A stretch of 64,000 bases of DNA from Tenrec ecaudatus (GCF_050624435.1 NC_134537.1:18658584-18722583), one strand, 5' to 3'. Counted from the first letter of the stretch, positions 22,321-34,500 are shown. Numbers and translations: made by a program. The notes: generated by a model from the letters alone, not told the origin.

Positions 22321-22394
22321 GGCAAATATCTAAGATCAGTGTTTAATAGTGTTTGCTATAGGCAGGTGGGGCAGGGAAAGGCCAAAATTCAAAC

Positions 22395-22578
22395 CCACTC
22401 CCATTGAGTCAGTCTGACACATACTAAACCATTAGGCAGAGTAGAACTGTTCCCGCGGGTTACTGAGGCTGTGTAAATCTTTATGGGAACAGATAACTCA
22501 TTTTCTTCCTGTGGAGTGTGTAGGTTTGAATGACTAATATTTCGGTTAGAAGCCTAATGTTTAACTCACTGCACTTCC
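22395..22578 (-). repeat. AfroSINE-like SINE
   Basis: On the reverse strand: 'cattgagtcagtctgacaca', 'gcagagtagaactgttcccg', 'ctgtgtaaatctttatggga', 'tcggttagaagcctaatgtt'. This is the full SINE order reversed, ending in the tRNA-like head near 22575. Confidence 0.75.
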
Positions 22579-22659
22579 ACAACTCTTTAAGACAGAGAAA
22601 GGGAATGTATTCTTTAAGGAACACTGAGTTTTATTTATGGGAATGGGAATAACAAGATG

Positions 22660-22855
22660 AGGTATCTTAGTTCTCAAAATAGCCTCTTTGCTTTTAAACA
22701 TTACTTTCAAGAGATGTTTTGTAGCTGATTTCCTCAATGTTTGTTTGATTTCTTGACTATTGCTACCATGACCCCTGATTGTCAATACAAGTAAAAGGAA
22801 ATCCTTGAAATCTTCCATCTTTTCTCTACGGTGTTGTTGTTTATTGGTCCAATTG
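22660..22855 (-). mobile_element. RTE fragment (region after the RT domain)
   Basis: The order 'cttagttctcaaaatagcct', 'ctttgcttttaaacattact', 'tttgatttcttgactattgc', 'gaaatccttgaaatcttcca' parallels the complement of the RTE segment at 1.55-1.75 kb. Both are degraded. Confidence 0.65.
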
Positions 22856-23265
22856 GTCCTATTGCTTGGAATGTGGCGATGAAGGCCTAACCAGTTGCCT
22901 TTGTTATCTGGTGGTTCTCAATGAAGAGCTTTATTTTCGCACAGTTTCAGAGGCTCCCAGTCCATGTTCAGGGTGTCAGGTCTCTAACAGATCAGGAGAA
23001 AGGTCATGGGCTCTTTAAGATCCTTCACCTCAATCATCTCTTTATAGTTTGGTATCTCTCTTCCTTTAACTCTATTTCTCTTAGTTGGTTGATTAATCTC
23101 TTTTATATCTCAAAAGACATTGATTTAAGGCATACCCTATACCTATCATCACTCATGAACCTCACAAAGATAACCCATTCCCAAATGGGATTATAACCAG
23201 AAACACAGAAGTTAGGATGTACAGCACATATTTTCAGGGTACATAATTCAATCCATAATACCAAT
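22856..23265. repeat. Probable interspersed repeat of unnamed family
   Basis: The end 'cagggtacataattcaatcc' followed by 'ataatacc' and the preceding 'aacccattcccaaatgggat' look like the conserved end of a mammalian interspersed element (LTR or L1 flank). I cannot name it safely. The frame at 22921-23196 is not supported as coding. Confidence 0.35.
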
Positions 23266-23767
23266 GACTCCAAGACAGAGGTCTGGACCTATGGCTCAGA
23301 CATGCTCCACTGCACAAAGTCAACTTATGTAATCATTGAGGTCAATACTAGTGTCACTGAGTGACCATGAAACACGGGTACGATTCATAACATATATTAT
23401 TTTTTTATTAAGAGAAATAAATATAGAATATGTTCTAGAAGAAAAAATATGCTTCAGGGGTAGAAGTCAATTATCCATAAAATTAGCTCATAAGTAACAT
23501 GTCACTTTTGATTGTGATAGATAAAGAAGGATTTAAGAGCATTTCAGACTCATCACATCAAATTCAAAATACTAAAGCAGACTTCAAAATGTCTATGGTC
23601 CTGTCCAAAATGCTGCATCTAGGGTGTTAAAAGAAATACATTCAGAGAAATTAAGACAAAGACTTGCAATGTCCTCTACTTTCAACCTGGAAAGTTTCCT
23701 TTGTTTGGGGGAAGCTTTTAGGCTTGTGTTCCTGTAAATTTAAGAGAAGGGTAGAAGAAATCCAATT
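23266..23767. other. Unassigned spacer
   Basis: AT-rich. No gene or named repeat. Confidence 0.35.
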
Positions 23768-23782
23768 AGGAAAGAAGAACAG

Positions 23783-25695
23783 CACTGAAGCTGCAGCTCA
23801 GGGAGAGGAACATGCCTGATCAGAACACATGGGAGCAAATGAAGGGGGAGGAAGAGAGAGTAGCGCACACCCTGGCTCACCAAGCCTTGATATCCCCACC
23901 CAGACTAGCCAGTTCACAGAGAAGACCATATGACTGGCCCCACTATGAGACACCACATCCCTCACTGACACATAGCCCTACAGGGGACAACACTGAAGAC
24001 ACAGTGTGGGAATGGCACCCGATCTGACCGCACCACACTGAGGCAAAACACTAAGGGTGTCCAACAGAACAGCAAGGGGAGCACAGCAAGGAAGTCCTGA
24101 GGGAATACCAAAAATAGACTTTGGGGCCAGGGCATGGCAACCCATCAGAGTCAAACAGAAAACACTCCTAAAGGCCAACAAACCACCCTTGAATTGTCTA
24201 CAGGCTTTTCTTTGTTTTTGCTGTTGTTTTAACACTGTTTTTGTTGTTTTGTTTTCTTTTGTTGCTTTGTTTCACTCTGTTTTGTTTTTGTGCATGTTAT
24301 TATTTCCACAGGTTTATCTAGATAAGATTGGCTGGATAAACAATCCGGAGGAGAAAACAATGGGACCAACGGTCAGGGGACACATGGGAGAGGGGTAGGT
24401 GGGGGGAAAGGATGTGGTGTTAACAAACCCAGGGACAAGGGAACAACAAAATTGGTGGTGAGGAGGGTGTAGGAGACCTGGTAGGGCATGATCAAGGGTA
24501 ATGTAACCGAGAGGAATTATTGAAACCCAAATGAAGGCTGTGCATGATAGTGGGACAAGAGGAAATTAAAAGGGAATAAAGGAAAGAACTAGGAGGTAAA
24601 GGGCATTTACAGCGGTCTGAAAAAAGGCATGTGCATACATAAATATATTTATATATGAGGATGGGGAAATAGATCTATGTGCATATATTCATAGGTTCAG
24701 TATTAAGGTAGCAGATGGACATTGGGCCTCCACTCAAGTACTCCCTCAATGCAAGAACACATTGTTTCATTAAACTAGCATTTCATGATGCTCACCCTCC
24801 CATCATCATCACTAAAGACAAAGCAGGTACATAAGCAAAAGTGGTGAAGAAAGCTGATGGAGCCTGGTTATCAAAAGATATATCTTAAAGGTACTTAAAG
24901 ACTTGAAGAAAAGCAAGTGGCCATCTAGCTGAGAAACAATAAAGCCCACATGGAAGAAGCACACCAGCCTGTATGATCAGGAGAAGGGATCAGGTTTCAG
25001 GCATCAAAGAACAGAAAATCAAATCATTGTGAATGAAGGGGAGTGTGGAATGGGAACCCAAGACCCATCTGTAGCAACTGGACATCCCCCTACAGAAGGG
25101 TCGCGGGGAGGAGATGAGCCAGTCAGGGTGCAGTATAGCAGTGATGAAACACAACTTTCCTCTAGTTTCTAAATGCTTCCTCCACCCGCCCCCCGCCCCC
25201 CCACCACCCCCCGGCTGTCATGATCCAAATTCTACCTTTAAAATCCAGCTGGACCAGAGGATGTACACTGGCACAGATAGGAACTTGAAATACAGGGAAT
25301 CCAGGACAGATGAACCCCTCAGGACCAGTGGTGAGAGTGGTGATATCAGGAGGGTGGAGGGAAGGTGAGGGAGAAAGTGGGAACAGATTGCAAGGTCTAC
25401 ATATAACCTCCTCCCTGGGGAATGGACAACAGAAAAGTGGGTGACGGGAGATGTCAGTGTGAGATATGACAAAATAAAAATAATTTATAAATTATCAAGG
25501 GTTCATGAGGGAGGGGGGAGCAGGAAGGGAGGAGGAAAAAATGAGGATCTGATATCCAGGGCTCAAGTAGAAGGCAAATGTTTTGAAATGATGATGGCAA
25601 CAAATGTACAAATGTGGTTGACATAATGGATGCATGTATGGATTGCGATAAGAGTTGCACGAGTCCCCAATAAAATGACTTTTTAAAAATAAAAA
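23783..25695 (+). mobile_element. L1 3' UTR insertion, about 1.9 kb (copy c)
   Basis: Imperfect 15-bp flanks (AGGAAAGAAGAACAG at 23768-23782, AGGAAGGAAGAGGAG at 25696-25710; 12 of 15) bound a long non-coding block. It matches, block by block, the reverse-strand copy at 28.5-30.7 kb and the copy at 47.8-50.4 kb. Landmarks in order are 'ctgatcagaacacatgggag' (23818), 'ggactttggggccaggg'-like (about 24118), 'tagataagattggctggata' (24318), 'ggtagcagatggacattggg' (24707), 'ccagaggatgtacactggca' (25254) and 'gataagagttgcacgagtcc' (25649), then an A-rich tail. No ORF2 is included: the element was truncated inside its own 3' UTR. Antisense frames of 68-113 codons within it are artefacts. Confidence 0.8.
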
Positions 25696-25710
25696 AGGAA
25701 GGAAGAGGAG

Positions 25711-26814
25711 CTCATGGCCCCAGTCAGAGGGAAACGGGAAGATCAGGGTGGAGGTGGAAGTAAGAGAAGGGAAGGGAACCATTTGCTGCTGTCAACCCTG
25801 ACCTACTTTGTCAAGTCCCCAAGAGCTGTCCTTGTCCCTGCTCTCAGCAACAGCGACACTGCCTTCAGGTGGTTCTCTAATCAACCCACACTGAATGCTA
25901 ACTGTCCTTGCCATTTTCTGAAATGTCACCAGAGAAAGAAACATTTCCACTTCCCTGGAGTGCACACATGCTCCGCTTGTGGATAAGTGTTCTGTGTTCG
26001 CAACTTCCAAAAATTGGCCACGGATGAGTCACAATTTTGTCAACATATCTGACATTAGATATCATACATGGAGGTATATATAAATGATATTTTTAATGTG
26101 ATGTCCTTTCAGTGTGGCAGTAAAACAACTTTCCATCCATCGGGAGACATGTGTCCTTTGAGTTATTTTTATAGTTGTAAAGGCAGACCTGAAAAAGGCT
26201 CTTTATATCTGAGAGCTTCTGCATTCATCAGCTCCCTTCAGAATCGTATCTATTCTTCAAAGCATGGGAGAAATGGGAGAAAAAGAAAAAGAGAATAAAC
26301 AGATACTGAATTCCTACAAGTGCTATACATAATAATAAGTTGGAGTAAACTATGATTCATAACCACAGTATGGAGTGATACAGACTTCAGTATATTCTAG
26401 AACAGTTTAGTTTTATTTTGAGCTGCTTCCTAGTATCAAGAACTTCCCAGTTATTAATTCAGAGTGTCTGCCCTCATTTGTCTTTGCATTGTATCTAAGT
26501 GTCCTGGGGCTGATGATGATTGCCAAGCACAGGGTTGTTGGCAAAAGAAAACTGGGGAGTGTTGTTCATCCATCCATGCAGTTAGGGACTGGGCTGTCCT
26601 TAGTTCCCTTTGGGATGGCTTCTGTTTCTCCTGGTCATTTTACACCACCTAAGCCACTGCGAATTGTGGCAAGTCCTTTGAGGCGGTTTGAGTCTAGGGC
26701 TACTTCTTTAGGGTATGTAGAGATCTTGGGTCCCAGGTCACACAGTGAGGATTGTATTACCTCTTTTAGACTACTAGCTCTCTTATAGGCTATTTTATTT
26801 CATCTTGACCTTGT
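25711..26814. other. Unassigned stretch
   Basis: Contains chance frames (25714-25986, 26489-26788 and others) without domains. No named repeat is seen before the RTE fragment at 26815. Confidence 0.4.
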
Positions 26815-27705
26815 TACTGCAGCTAGGTGCCAATGATTTGGTTCCAACTTTTAACAATCCTGTGTATAACAGAACTCAACATTACTTAATGAGGTAGTTA
26901 GTTTATTGTGCCAACCTGGCCAATAGACATGTGTGGGATTCATTGAAGGGTGGAGAGATCAATGGCTCAGTGAGCCTTGCCTTTTGAGTTCTTGGGTCTC
27001 TTGTTTTATGATTGTCAGACCAGGGTGCAGCTGTCTTAGCCAGTTCCCTGCTTCAGCTGGCAAGTCTCACTTCCTGGAAGACATCCCCAAGGAGAAGCCA
27101 CATGGACCTATCCCAGTGCAGCCCTGGGTGCTGGAGCAGCTGTTCAGAGACCCCTGCGAGCGCTGAGATGTTTATACATTCACTGATTTGGTTTTCCTCC
27201 TGCAGTCGGCATCATTGCATGTGTTTTGTGAGATGGAGGAGGACTTTGTGGATTGGTGTTGGACATATGGGTTAATGGGTTAATGTTAGACTCGTGGGTT
27301 TTGGCAGCACTGAGTTGGGGTGGTTTCTTGACGTGCACTTAACCTTTATGTAAAACTCTCTCTTATACATGAGTTTCTGTGGATTCGTTTCTCTAAAGTA
27401 TCCAGACTCACACACCTAGTCCTTTGCCATCTTCAAATTCATTCCTATATTTGAGCCCATTGTTTCAGCCACCTTGTCAATCCATCCTCAGGAAAGCATG
27501 CCTCCTTTTCACTGACTCTCTACTTTGCCAAGCCTAATATCATTGTCCAGCCAATACCATTAGTCAAAAGGATCAATTCTTCTTTGATCTTTCTTGTTCA
27601 TGGTCTATTGACTACCTCTCACATTCATATCAGGCCACTGAAAATACCTGGGCTTGGAACAGGTGCACCATCCTCCTCAAAGTGACATTGTTGCCTTTAA
27701 GAAGG
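26815..27705 (-). mobile_element. RTE 3' fragment, split by an LTR
   Basis: The left part 26815-26889 ('gtgccaatgatttggttcca', 'aacagaactcaacatt') and right part 27415-27705 ('agtcctttgccatcttcaaa', 'gagcccattgtttcagccac', 'gccaagcctaatatcattgt') are one RTE 3' end in reverse orientation. LTR copy d separates them. Confidence 0.75.
26890..27414 (+). mobile_element. Solo LTR, ERVL/MLT2-related family (copy d)
   Basis: It starts TGAGGTAGTTAGTTTATTG and ends CAGACTCACACA. Its 5' third ('gtgccaacctggccaataga') differs from copies a-c but matches the complement of copy f at 63.4 kb, so d and f form a subfamily. It keeps the tail 'gttaatgttagactcgtggg' and 'gtttctctaaagtatcc'. The 5-bp flanks (CTTAA, CCTAG) agree at only three sites. 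It has no internal region. Confidence 0.7.
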
Positions 27706-27714
27706 ATCTGACAG

Positions 27715-27965
27715 AACACAAACTTATCTAACAATACCATTAATCATGTGCAAGTGCAATTGTGCTGAAAATAATTCAAAATTGTTTGCAGTATTATATT
27801 AACAGAGGATTGTGAGAAATGTATGCTGAATTCAGAAGTGATGTGGAGCGAGGAATATCATTGCTGCTGTCAGATGAATCTTGGTTGAAAGCATAGAATG
27901 CCAGAAAGAGGCTTACCTGTATTTCAGTGACTCTGTGAAGGCATTTGACTGTGTGGATCTTGATC
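27715..27965 (+). mobile_element. RTE reverse-transcriptase fragment, opposite orientation
   Basis: The order 'gtgctgaaaataattcaaaa', 'aatatcattgctgctgtcag', 'atgaatcttggttgaaagca', 'ggcatttgactgtgtggatc' matches the RT-domain part of the 10-13 kb copy (about 11590-11790). It lies head-on against the reverse-strand fragment that ends at 27705. Confidence 0.7.
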
Positions 27966-28404
27966 TTCACACCGGACAGTGAAATATGATTCCCTATTGA
28001 AAATGGAGGGAAAATGAGATTCAGGGAAGCCAAGATTTGTCCACTTAATAAGAAGTAGAGCTTAATATGCCTTCCAGACCCACGTACTTTCACTTCTATG
28101 ATTATCTATCCAACTTTAATTCCTTCACTACTAGGAATATTCTTCTGATCACCCAAGAATACTGTCTGCCTCACTAAGAGGTTCATGACATTTATTGCAT
28201 AAATCTATGGGTTTTATTATCACACATAATGCTTTATATGATGGTTATCTCTCAAGTATCTAGCTCACCTAAATCAGATTGTGGTTCACAGAGACAAAGG
28301 CAACTTCTCGTGTTTCACTCCACCCATCCTCTAGTACCACATACTGTAAGTAGTAAATGTTTCATATACTTTTTATTATAGTGAAAAACAAAATAACTCT
28401 CATG
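27966..28404. other. Unassigned spacer
   Basis: No gene or named repeat is supported. Confidence 0.35.
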
Positions 28405-30808
28405 CTCACTGCCATCAAGGACATTCTGACTTATAGTGACACTATAAGACAGGGTAGAACTGTCTCTGGGGATTTCTAAGACAAACTTTTTTTTTGTTTA
28501 ACGAAATACTTTTATTGGGGGCTCTTACATCTCTTATCACAATCCATACATTCATCCACTGTGTCAAACACATTTTCACATGTGCTTCCATCATAATTTT
28601 CAAAGCCTTCTCTTCCCACTTGAGCCCCTGATATCAGCTCTCCATTTCTTCCCCTCCCTCCCCTGCCAGCTCTCACTCACGAACTCTTGATAATTTACAG
28701 ATTATTATTTTCATATTTTACATCATCCTCTGTCACCCCTCACCCACTTTTCTGGTATACTTCCCCCTGGGAGGGGCTTATATGTTGATCCTTGTGATCG
28801 ATTTCCCCTTTCTCCCCCGACCCTCCTCTAATCCCCTGGTATCTTTACTCTCATTGTTGGTCCTGAGGGGTTTATCTGTCCTGGATTCCCTGTGTTTCCA
28901 GTTCTTATTTGTACCAGTGTACCTCCTCTGACTAGCTGGATTTGTAAGGTAGACTTGGGATCATGATGGGGTGGGAGGCAGAAACATTAAAGAACCTGAG
29001 GAAAGTTGTTATGTTTCATTGGTGCTATACTAGACTCTGACTGGCTCTTCTCCTACCCTTGATCATTCTGTAAGGCGATGTCCAGTTGCCTACACATGGA
29101 CTTTGGGTCTCTATTCTGAACTCCCCCTCTTTCACAATGATATGATATTTTGTTCTTTGACCCTGATACCTGATCCTATCGATACCTCATGATCACAGAG
29201 GCTGGTGCGCTTCTTCCATATGGGCTTTGTTCCTTCTCAGCTAGATGGCCAATTGCTTATCTTCAAGCCTTTAAGATCCCAGATGCTGTATCTTTTGAAA
29301 GCCAGGCACCATCAACTTTCTTCACCACTTTTACTTATGCACCCACTTTGTCTTTAGTGATTGTGTTGGGAAGGTGAGCATCATGGAATGCCAGTTTAGT
29401 AGAACAAAGTATTCTTGCATTGAGGGAGTACTTGAGTAGATACCCAATGTCCATCTGCTGCCTTAATACTAAACCTATAAATATATGCACGTAGATCTAT
29501 TTCCCCATCCTCATATATCAGTATATTTACATATGTACATGCCTTTATTTAGATTGCTATAAATGCCCTCTGCCTCCTAGTTATTTCCTCTATAACCTTT
29601 TACTTTCTTCTTGTCCCATTATCATGCTCAGCCTTTTTTTGGGCTTCAGTATTTCCTCTCGGTTACATTGCTCTTTGCCAAGCCCTACCAGCCCTCTTAC
29701 ACCCACCTCACCATCAATTTTGGATCATTTGTTGTTCACTTGTCCCTGGGTGTGTTAACACCCATTTCCTTTCCCTCACTTCCCCTTCTCCCATATCCCT
29801 CCGAAATTGTCAGTCCCATTGTTTCCCCCTCCAGAATGGTTATCCCACCTATCTTTCTCTAGACAGACCTGCAGAGATAATAATACGCACAAAAGAACAA
29901 GACAGCAAAACAAAGTAACAAAAGAAAACAGAATAACAACAACAACAAAATCAAGGACCAAAAACGCCAAAAACCTGTAAATAGTTCAAGGTCTGTTTGT
30001 TGATCTTTGGGAGTGTTTTCTGGTGGAGCCTGATGGGGTGCCAAGACCTGGCCCAAAGTCTATTTTTGGTCTTCCCTGGGGATTCGTTGCTCTGTTCCCC
30101 TTGCTGTTATGTCCCACGCCCTTAGTGTTTTCCCTCTGTGTGGTGGGGTCACATCGGGCGCAATTCCCATAGTGTGTCTCCAGTGTTGTCCCCTGTAAGG
30201 GTATGTGTCAGTGAGGGATGTTGTGTCTTATAGCGGGGCCAGCCATATGGTCTTCTCTGTGCATTGGCTGCTCTGAGTGGGAATATCATCCTCAAGGTTT
30301 GGTGGGCCAGCATGTGCTTCACTCTGTCTTCCTCCCCCTTCATTTGCTCCTGTGTGTTCTGATCAGACATGGCCCTCTCCCAGAGCTGGAGCTTCAGTGC
30401 TGTCCTCTGAAATAAGGGCCAGCTTTCCAGTAGTTGGGATTAGGGTCAGCCCCTCAGACCTCCCCACTGGTTCCCTACTCCTGCCAGCATGTGCAACCTT
30501 AATTCTTACCATGTGGATATGAGTACACAGTTCTATTTCCTTCTTGTTATACATAAATATCTTTACATATGTACATGCCTGTATTTTAGGCCTCTATAAA
30601 TGCCCTTTGCCTCCTAGTTCTTTCCTCTATTTCCTTTTACTTTCCTCTTGTCCCACCATCATGTTTGTCTTTTATTTGAGACTGAAACTCTTTATAGGAG
30701 TAGAAAGCCTCATCTTTCTCCCATGGAGAAGCTGGTGGTTTTGAACTGCTGATCTTTGTTTAGCATCCCAACATGTAACTCACTATGCCACCCGAACACT
30801 AATAAATG
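28405..30808 (-). repeat. AfroSINE split by a long L1 3' UTR
   Basis: The SINE's 3' half is at 28405-28490 ('tgctcactgccatcaaggac', 'agacagggtagaactgtctc'). Its 5' half is at about 30688-30808 ('gagactgaaactctttatag', 'gaagctggtggttttgaact', 'ctcactatgccacccgaaca'). Joined across the gap, these follow the normal SINE order, so the L1 between them is a later insertion. The flanking 'ttctaagacaaac' and 'tttgagactgaaac' are probably a diverged target duplication. Confidence 0.75.
28491..30687 (-). mobile_element. L1 3' UTR insertion, about 2.2 kb (copy d)
   Basis: It starts with a T-run (the complement of the poly-A tail) followed by 'ttattgggggctcttacatc'. It runs in reverse through the same landmarks as copy c: 'ttgtaccagtgtacctcctc' at about 28910, 'ccaatgtccatctgctgcct' at about 29445, 'ctgatcagacatggccctct' at about 30358. 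One block, 'tacatatgtacatgcct' to 'ctttcctcttgtcccaccat', occurs twice (29530-29630 and 30553-30663), about 1 kb apart. The second occurrence lies beyond the point where copy c stops. The element has no open reading frame of its own. Confidence 0.8.
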
Positions 30809-31012
30809 GTTTAGTGTTCACTTTCTATGACTACTCATTTCACTTGTGTCTCCACACTGATTATAACTTAGTTAACCACTGTAGAATGTGCCCTAATCCT
30901 CACCTTTTAATTTTTCTACCTGGGCTGCTCTTTGATTCACACAGTACCTTGAAATGTATAAGAGTCAGTGGTAATTCAGCCATATCTCAAGCCTACCCAA
31001 GTGCCTACACAT
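30809..31012. other. Unassigned spacer
   Basis: Short AT-rich spacer with no feature that I can name. Confidence 0.35.
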
Positions 31013-31096
31013 ACAAGAGGGCTTCACAAAACTCACAGAAAAATGGCATGGAAAGTCAGTGGAAGTTTTCCATGAATCTTGTGTAGCCCTTTCATA
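31013..31096. mobile_element. Palindromic mariner-like miniature element
   Basis: The left arm 'gagggcttcacaaaactcac' and right arm 'gaatcttgtgtagccctttc' are inverted repeats of each other with about three quarters identity. They lie between TA dinucleotides. The size (about 84 bp) and TA flanks suit a Tc1/mariner miniature element. The family is not named. Confidence 0.55.
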
Positions 31097-31334
31097 AAAT
31101 ATGCTGACCTCTCTCCCTTATTAAATGATGTTTCATTTCCTGGTCCATGCACAGACAAAACCAGAGAGATCTTTCCATCCTTAGCTTTCATTTAGTTCCT
31201 ACAGAACTTCCCCGGCTGTCTTTGTTTGGACCATGCAGTCGCTGATAGTACACTCACTATCGTCAATGGGAAAGTACTGATCAGAGTGTGTCACATTTCT
31301 TCCTGGTGACTTCTGATGTAGGATCACATAAAGA
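31097..31334. other. Unassigned spacer
   Basis: No gene or repeat that I can support. Confidence 0.35.
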
Positions 31335-31545
31335 AGCTCTGATGAGCAATAGTTGAACATTCAGCTGCTAACTGAAAGGTAGAGGTCATCAGTTCCAACC
31401 CGCCAGTGCTTCCACAGGGGAAAGGACCTGGCCATCTGCTGCTGTAAGGATCACCACCCAGGAAACCATATGGGGTTTGTTCGAATCTGTCTTGTAGGAT
31501 TGTGGAGAGCTGGAATGGATTCAGTGGCACACAGCAACAATAGAA
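31335..31545 (+). repeat. AfroSINE-like SINE
   Basis: The order is 'gttgaacattcagctgctaa', 'ctgaaaggtagaggtcatca', 'ggaaaggacctggccatctg', 'caggaaaccatatggggttt', 'ggaatggattcagtggcaca', 'cagcaacaata'. The tRNA-like head is diverged; the tail keeps the 'aacaata' run. Confidence 0.75.
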
Positions 31546-34500
31546 TCACATGAAGCGAAGGTTTCATAGCAGGAGGAGAAGAAGAAGAATGTGTATGGCA
31601 GGCTAAAGTAACCAAGCCAGATTATCAAGACTTTATGGACTACATGCCCATGATGCTTTCTGACTCCTGTGAAGTGAATCCAGACCTTAAACAGGGCTAA
31701 AAGGAACAGACATCTGTTGATCATATGTTAGATTTAGAGTGTGTGCCAGGTATAGCAAATGTATCATAGTCCTTAACTTTTACAACTGTCTACCCCATTT
31801 CAGCCCTTAGTCCGGCAGGAAGATGAGCCAGGTCTTGTTTAAAAGGAATGCCCTTCAGCCCTTCAGCCGTCACAGTTTCCGAACTATTTCCATTTTACTC
31901 AACTGTGCCTGGCACTGTTCTCCATCTCTTTCTGACCGACCATCGGTCTACTACTGGTCAATCCAAACACCTTGATGTTCCAGTAGACCATCTCCTACAT
32001 GTCCTAACCTGCTCTTCTGGTGTGCCTCACAATGACAAAGATAGACCCGCTCCTGTTAACTTCCTCTTGGCTATTCACATTGACCATTCATAGCTGACCC
32101 TACCTTGATATATTCAACAATACCTGCTACTTATAGCCTCTAAAGATATCCTAGATTTACCGCTGAAGATGCAAAGCTTCTAAGAGAATCAGAAACTTCT
32201 TTAAAGACGGGTAGCTCACAATTCACAAAATGTAAGGTTAAACTGAAAGTCTGACTATAAATTTATCAGGCACCTACCACCTTAGAATAACATGTGTGAT
32301 TTCAGACAAGTCAAGACAGAACTGTTTGGTCTAGTCAATGCATGTATTGCCGACTTAGATGATACTCTTGTTTGAGTTTTGAACCGAGAAAAGAAAACAA
32401 CAGTTAATGGTGCAAGGAAGCATAATGAATGAATGGTTGTGTTGTTTTTGAGGGTGCTGCCTCCCAGAAATATGCAGTATACACTTTGTCATATCTTTGT
32501 TAGTGGCCTTTATGGAAAAGAATACATTTGAAACTTCATTTAATAAAATTACCATTTTAATGATATGTTGTTGAAAAAATTAAATTTAAGGCTGACTTGT
32601 ATACGTATATTGGTATCTTGGAATTCAAACAACAATAGTAGTGTGATCTATAAGAACCTGTAATTTCTAGGTTTCTACTCATGTATCATGGATATGTCTA
32701 AAAGGTATCAGATTGCTGACTGTCTCCAAAAGCACAGCCTTCTGATCCTAAGGAGAGCCAATGTTAAAGCAGCTTATATTTCAAAGAGCCCTCACCATTT
32801 TGTTAAGTTAAGCACAAATGAACCAGGCTCTGCAGATTAAATTTCCCCTGGAATAAAAATAGGTTCAAATTGGAGGGGGAAAAAAGTAGTTGGTCAAATA
32901 CATCCCAATTCTACTGAGCCAAGAATACTCCCGAAGTTGTGTAGTGCGTGCAAAATCTAAATGCTTCCTAGTAAAAACACATGCGTGAATAGCTCCTTAT
33001 TCTAGTGTGCGGTTTCCACTTCAGGATCAAAGTGGTTAAAGAAGCATGTTTAAGAAGAAATTTCCTCTCTTCCCCTAATTGATAGCTTTTCTTATCTAGC
33101 ATTCTACATAGCTCTACTTAAATTTCTCTATTTTATCATTTGTAGTTAAATAAAAACAGAAGCTGGTTTTGTCTGCTTACGCCCATGCCTGTTCCTGTGT
33201 GGCCACTGTGGTTTACCAGAGAAGAATCTCTTCTGCTTGTTGCATCTGCTTCATAACAGGAACACTTATTATTTGGGTCACTGAGTAAAACCAACAACAA
33301 GTAACACTTCCAATGGGTGAGAAAAATAAATTGCTGCCAATCAATTACACAACCCAATTTCCTTGATCACGAGCTATGACTTTAACTAGATGTTTTGAAA
33401 ATGCAGTTAAAGGTGGGAAAAAAATGTAAGTGATCCTAAGTAAAGTATGTTAGGTACTCTAAGTAAAAGAAAGAAACCCATTCAGAGACAGCACCGAGTC
33501 CTAGAAGTTGACCCCTATATGTTTATGACTTCCTTTCACTGCGTGAGATGGGGGACATGCATCTTTCCATGTCTGGAGGTGAACAGAAATAAAGCTGGCA
33601 TGTGATCAGAGGAAGGAGCGGTCTGTGGGAAACAAAGAGACGAGTGTCTGGGGTGGTTATGTAACTAAGCCAATGCTTAGTTTAGGAAGAGACAGTGAAA
33701 GAACATCCAACGGGTGGAATGGGCCACAGAAAGGGGTTGTTGGTGAGCACAGGGCAGCTGAGAAGCCCCTTTCTTGGAGGAAGGTCCCTGGGAGACACAA
33801 ACGGTTTGTGCTTGACTCTCTGAAAGATTGGAGGTTTTAACACATGCAGTGGTTTCGTGGGAGAAATTCTGGTCATCAATTGTAGAGAAAACCACTTGGA
33901 GTAGTATTGTAGTGACAGACAGGATGACTGCAAAGTCCATGAATCAGAATTAACTCCTGGCAGTTTTTTAAAAAAATTGAGTGGCTGGGTGGTGGGGATG
34001 TGGGGGTGAGGGGAGGGTTCCTTGGTAGCTATTGCCCTTGTTCATTTTATAGTGCAATCAATTGTTGAAAGGCCCTAGGAAGTATCTTCTAGACTTGCTG
34101 ACAAGGGCTTTGAGGTGTGACTTTGTCTTAATAAAACAAATAAACTTAATGAAGTATTGAGGCTCCATGTGCATTTGACAATGACTATTGGGATGGACAC
34201 TGTACTCAGTGACTTCAACGTTATGACTGACTTCTGATTCCTGGCACTACTTTGGAGACCAGCTATTTAGCTTTAGAATCTTAGCTGATGCCCATTTCCC
34301 AAGCCACCTTCTCCACTGAACCTCACTGGCCTTGGTTGTGTCAATTTTTAGGTAGCAGTGGATCAAAAACCAATAAGGTATAATCCCATCCCACCTCATC
34401 CATCCAATCCAATTGAATCCAAATGGAATTTCAAGTAATCAGATTTTATAAAGCAATGTAGCGATGTTATGATTTTCTTCGAGATTATAAGTCTAGAACA

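Noticed and set aside
23783..25695. Novel gene-like 1.9-kb unit because it recurs three times
   Set aside because: The copy at 47.8 kb shows it to be continuous with L1 ORF2, and target duplications flank it. It is L1 3' UTR.
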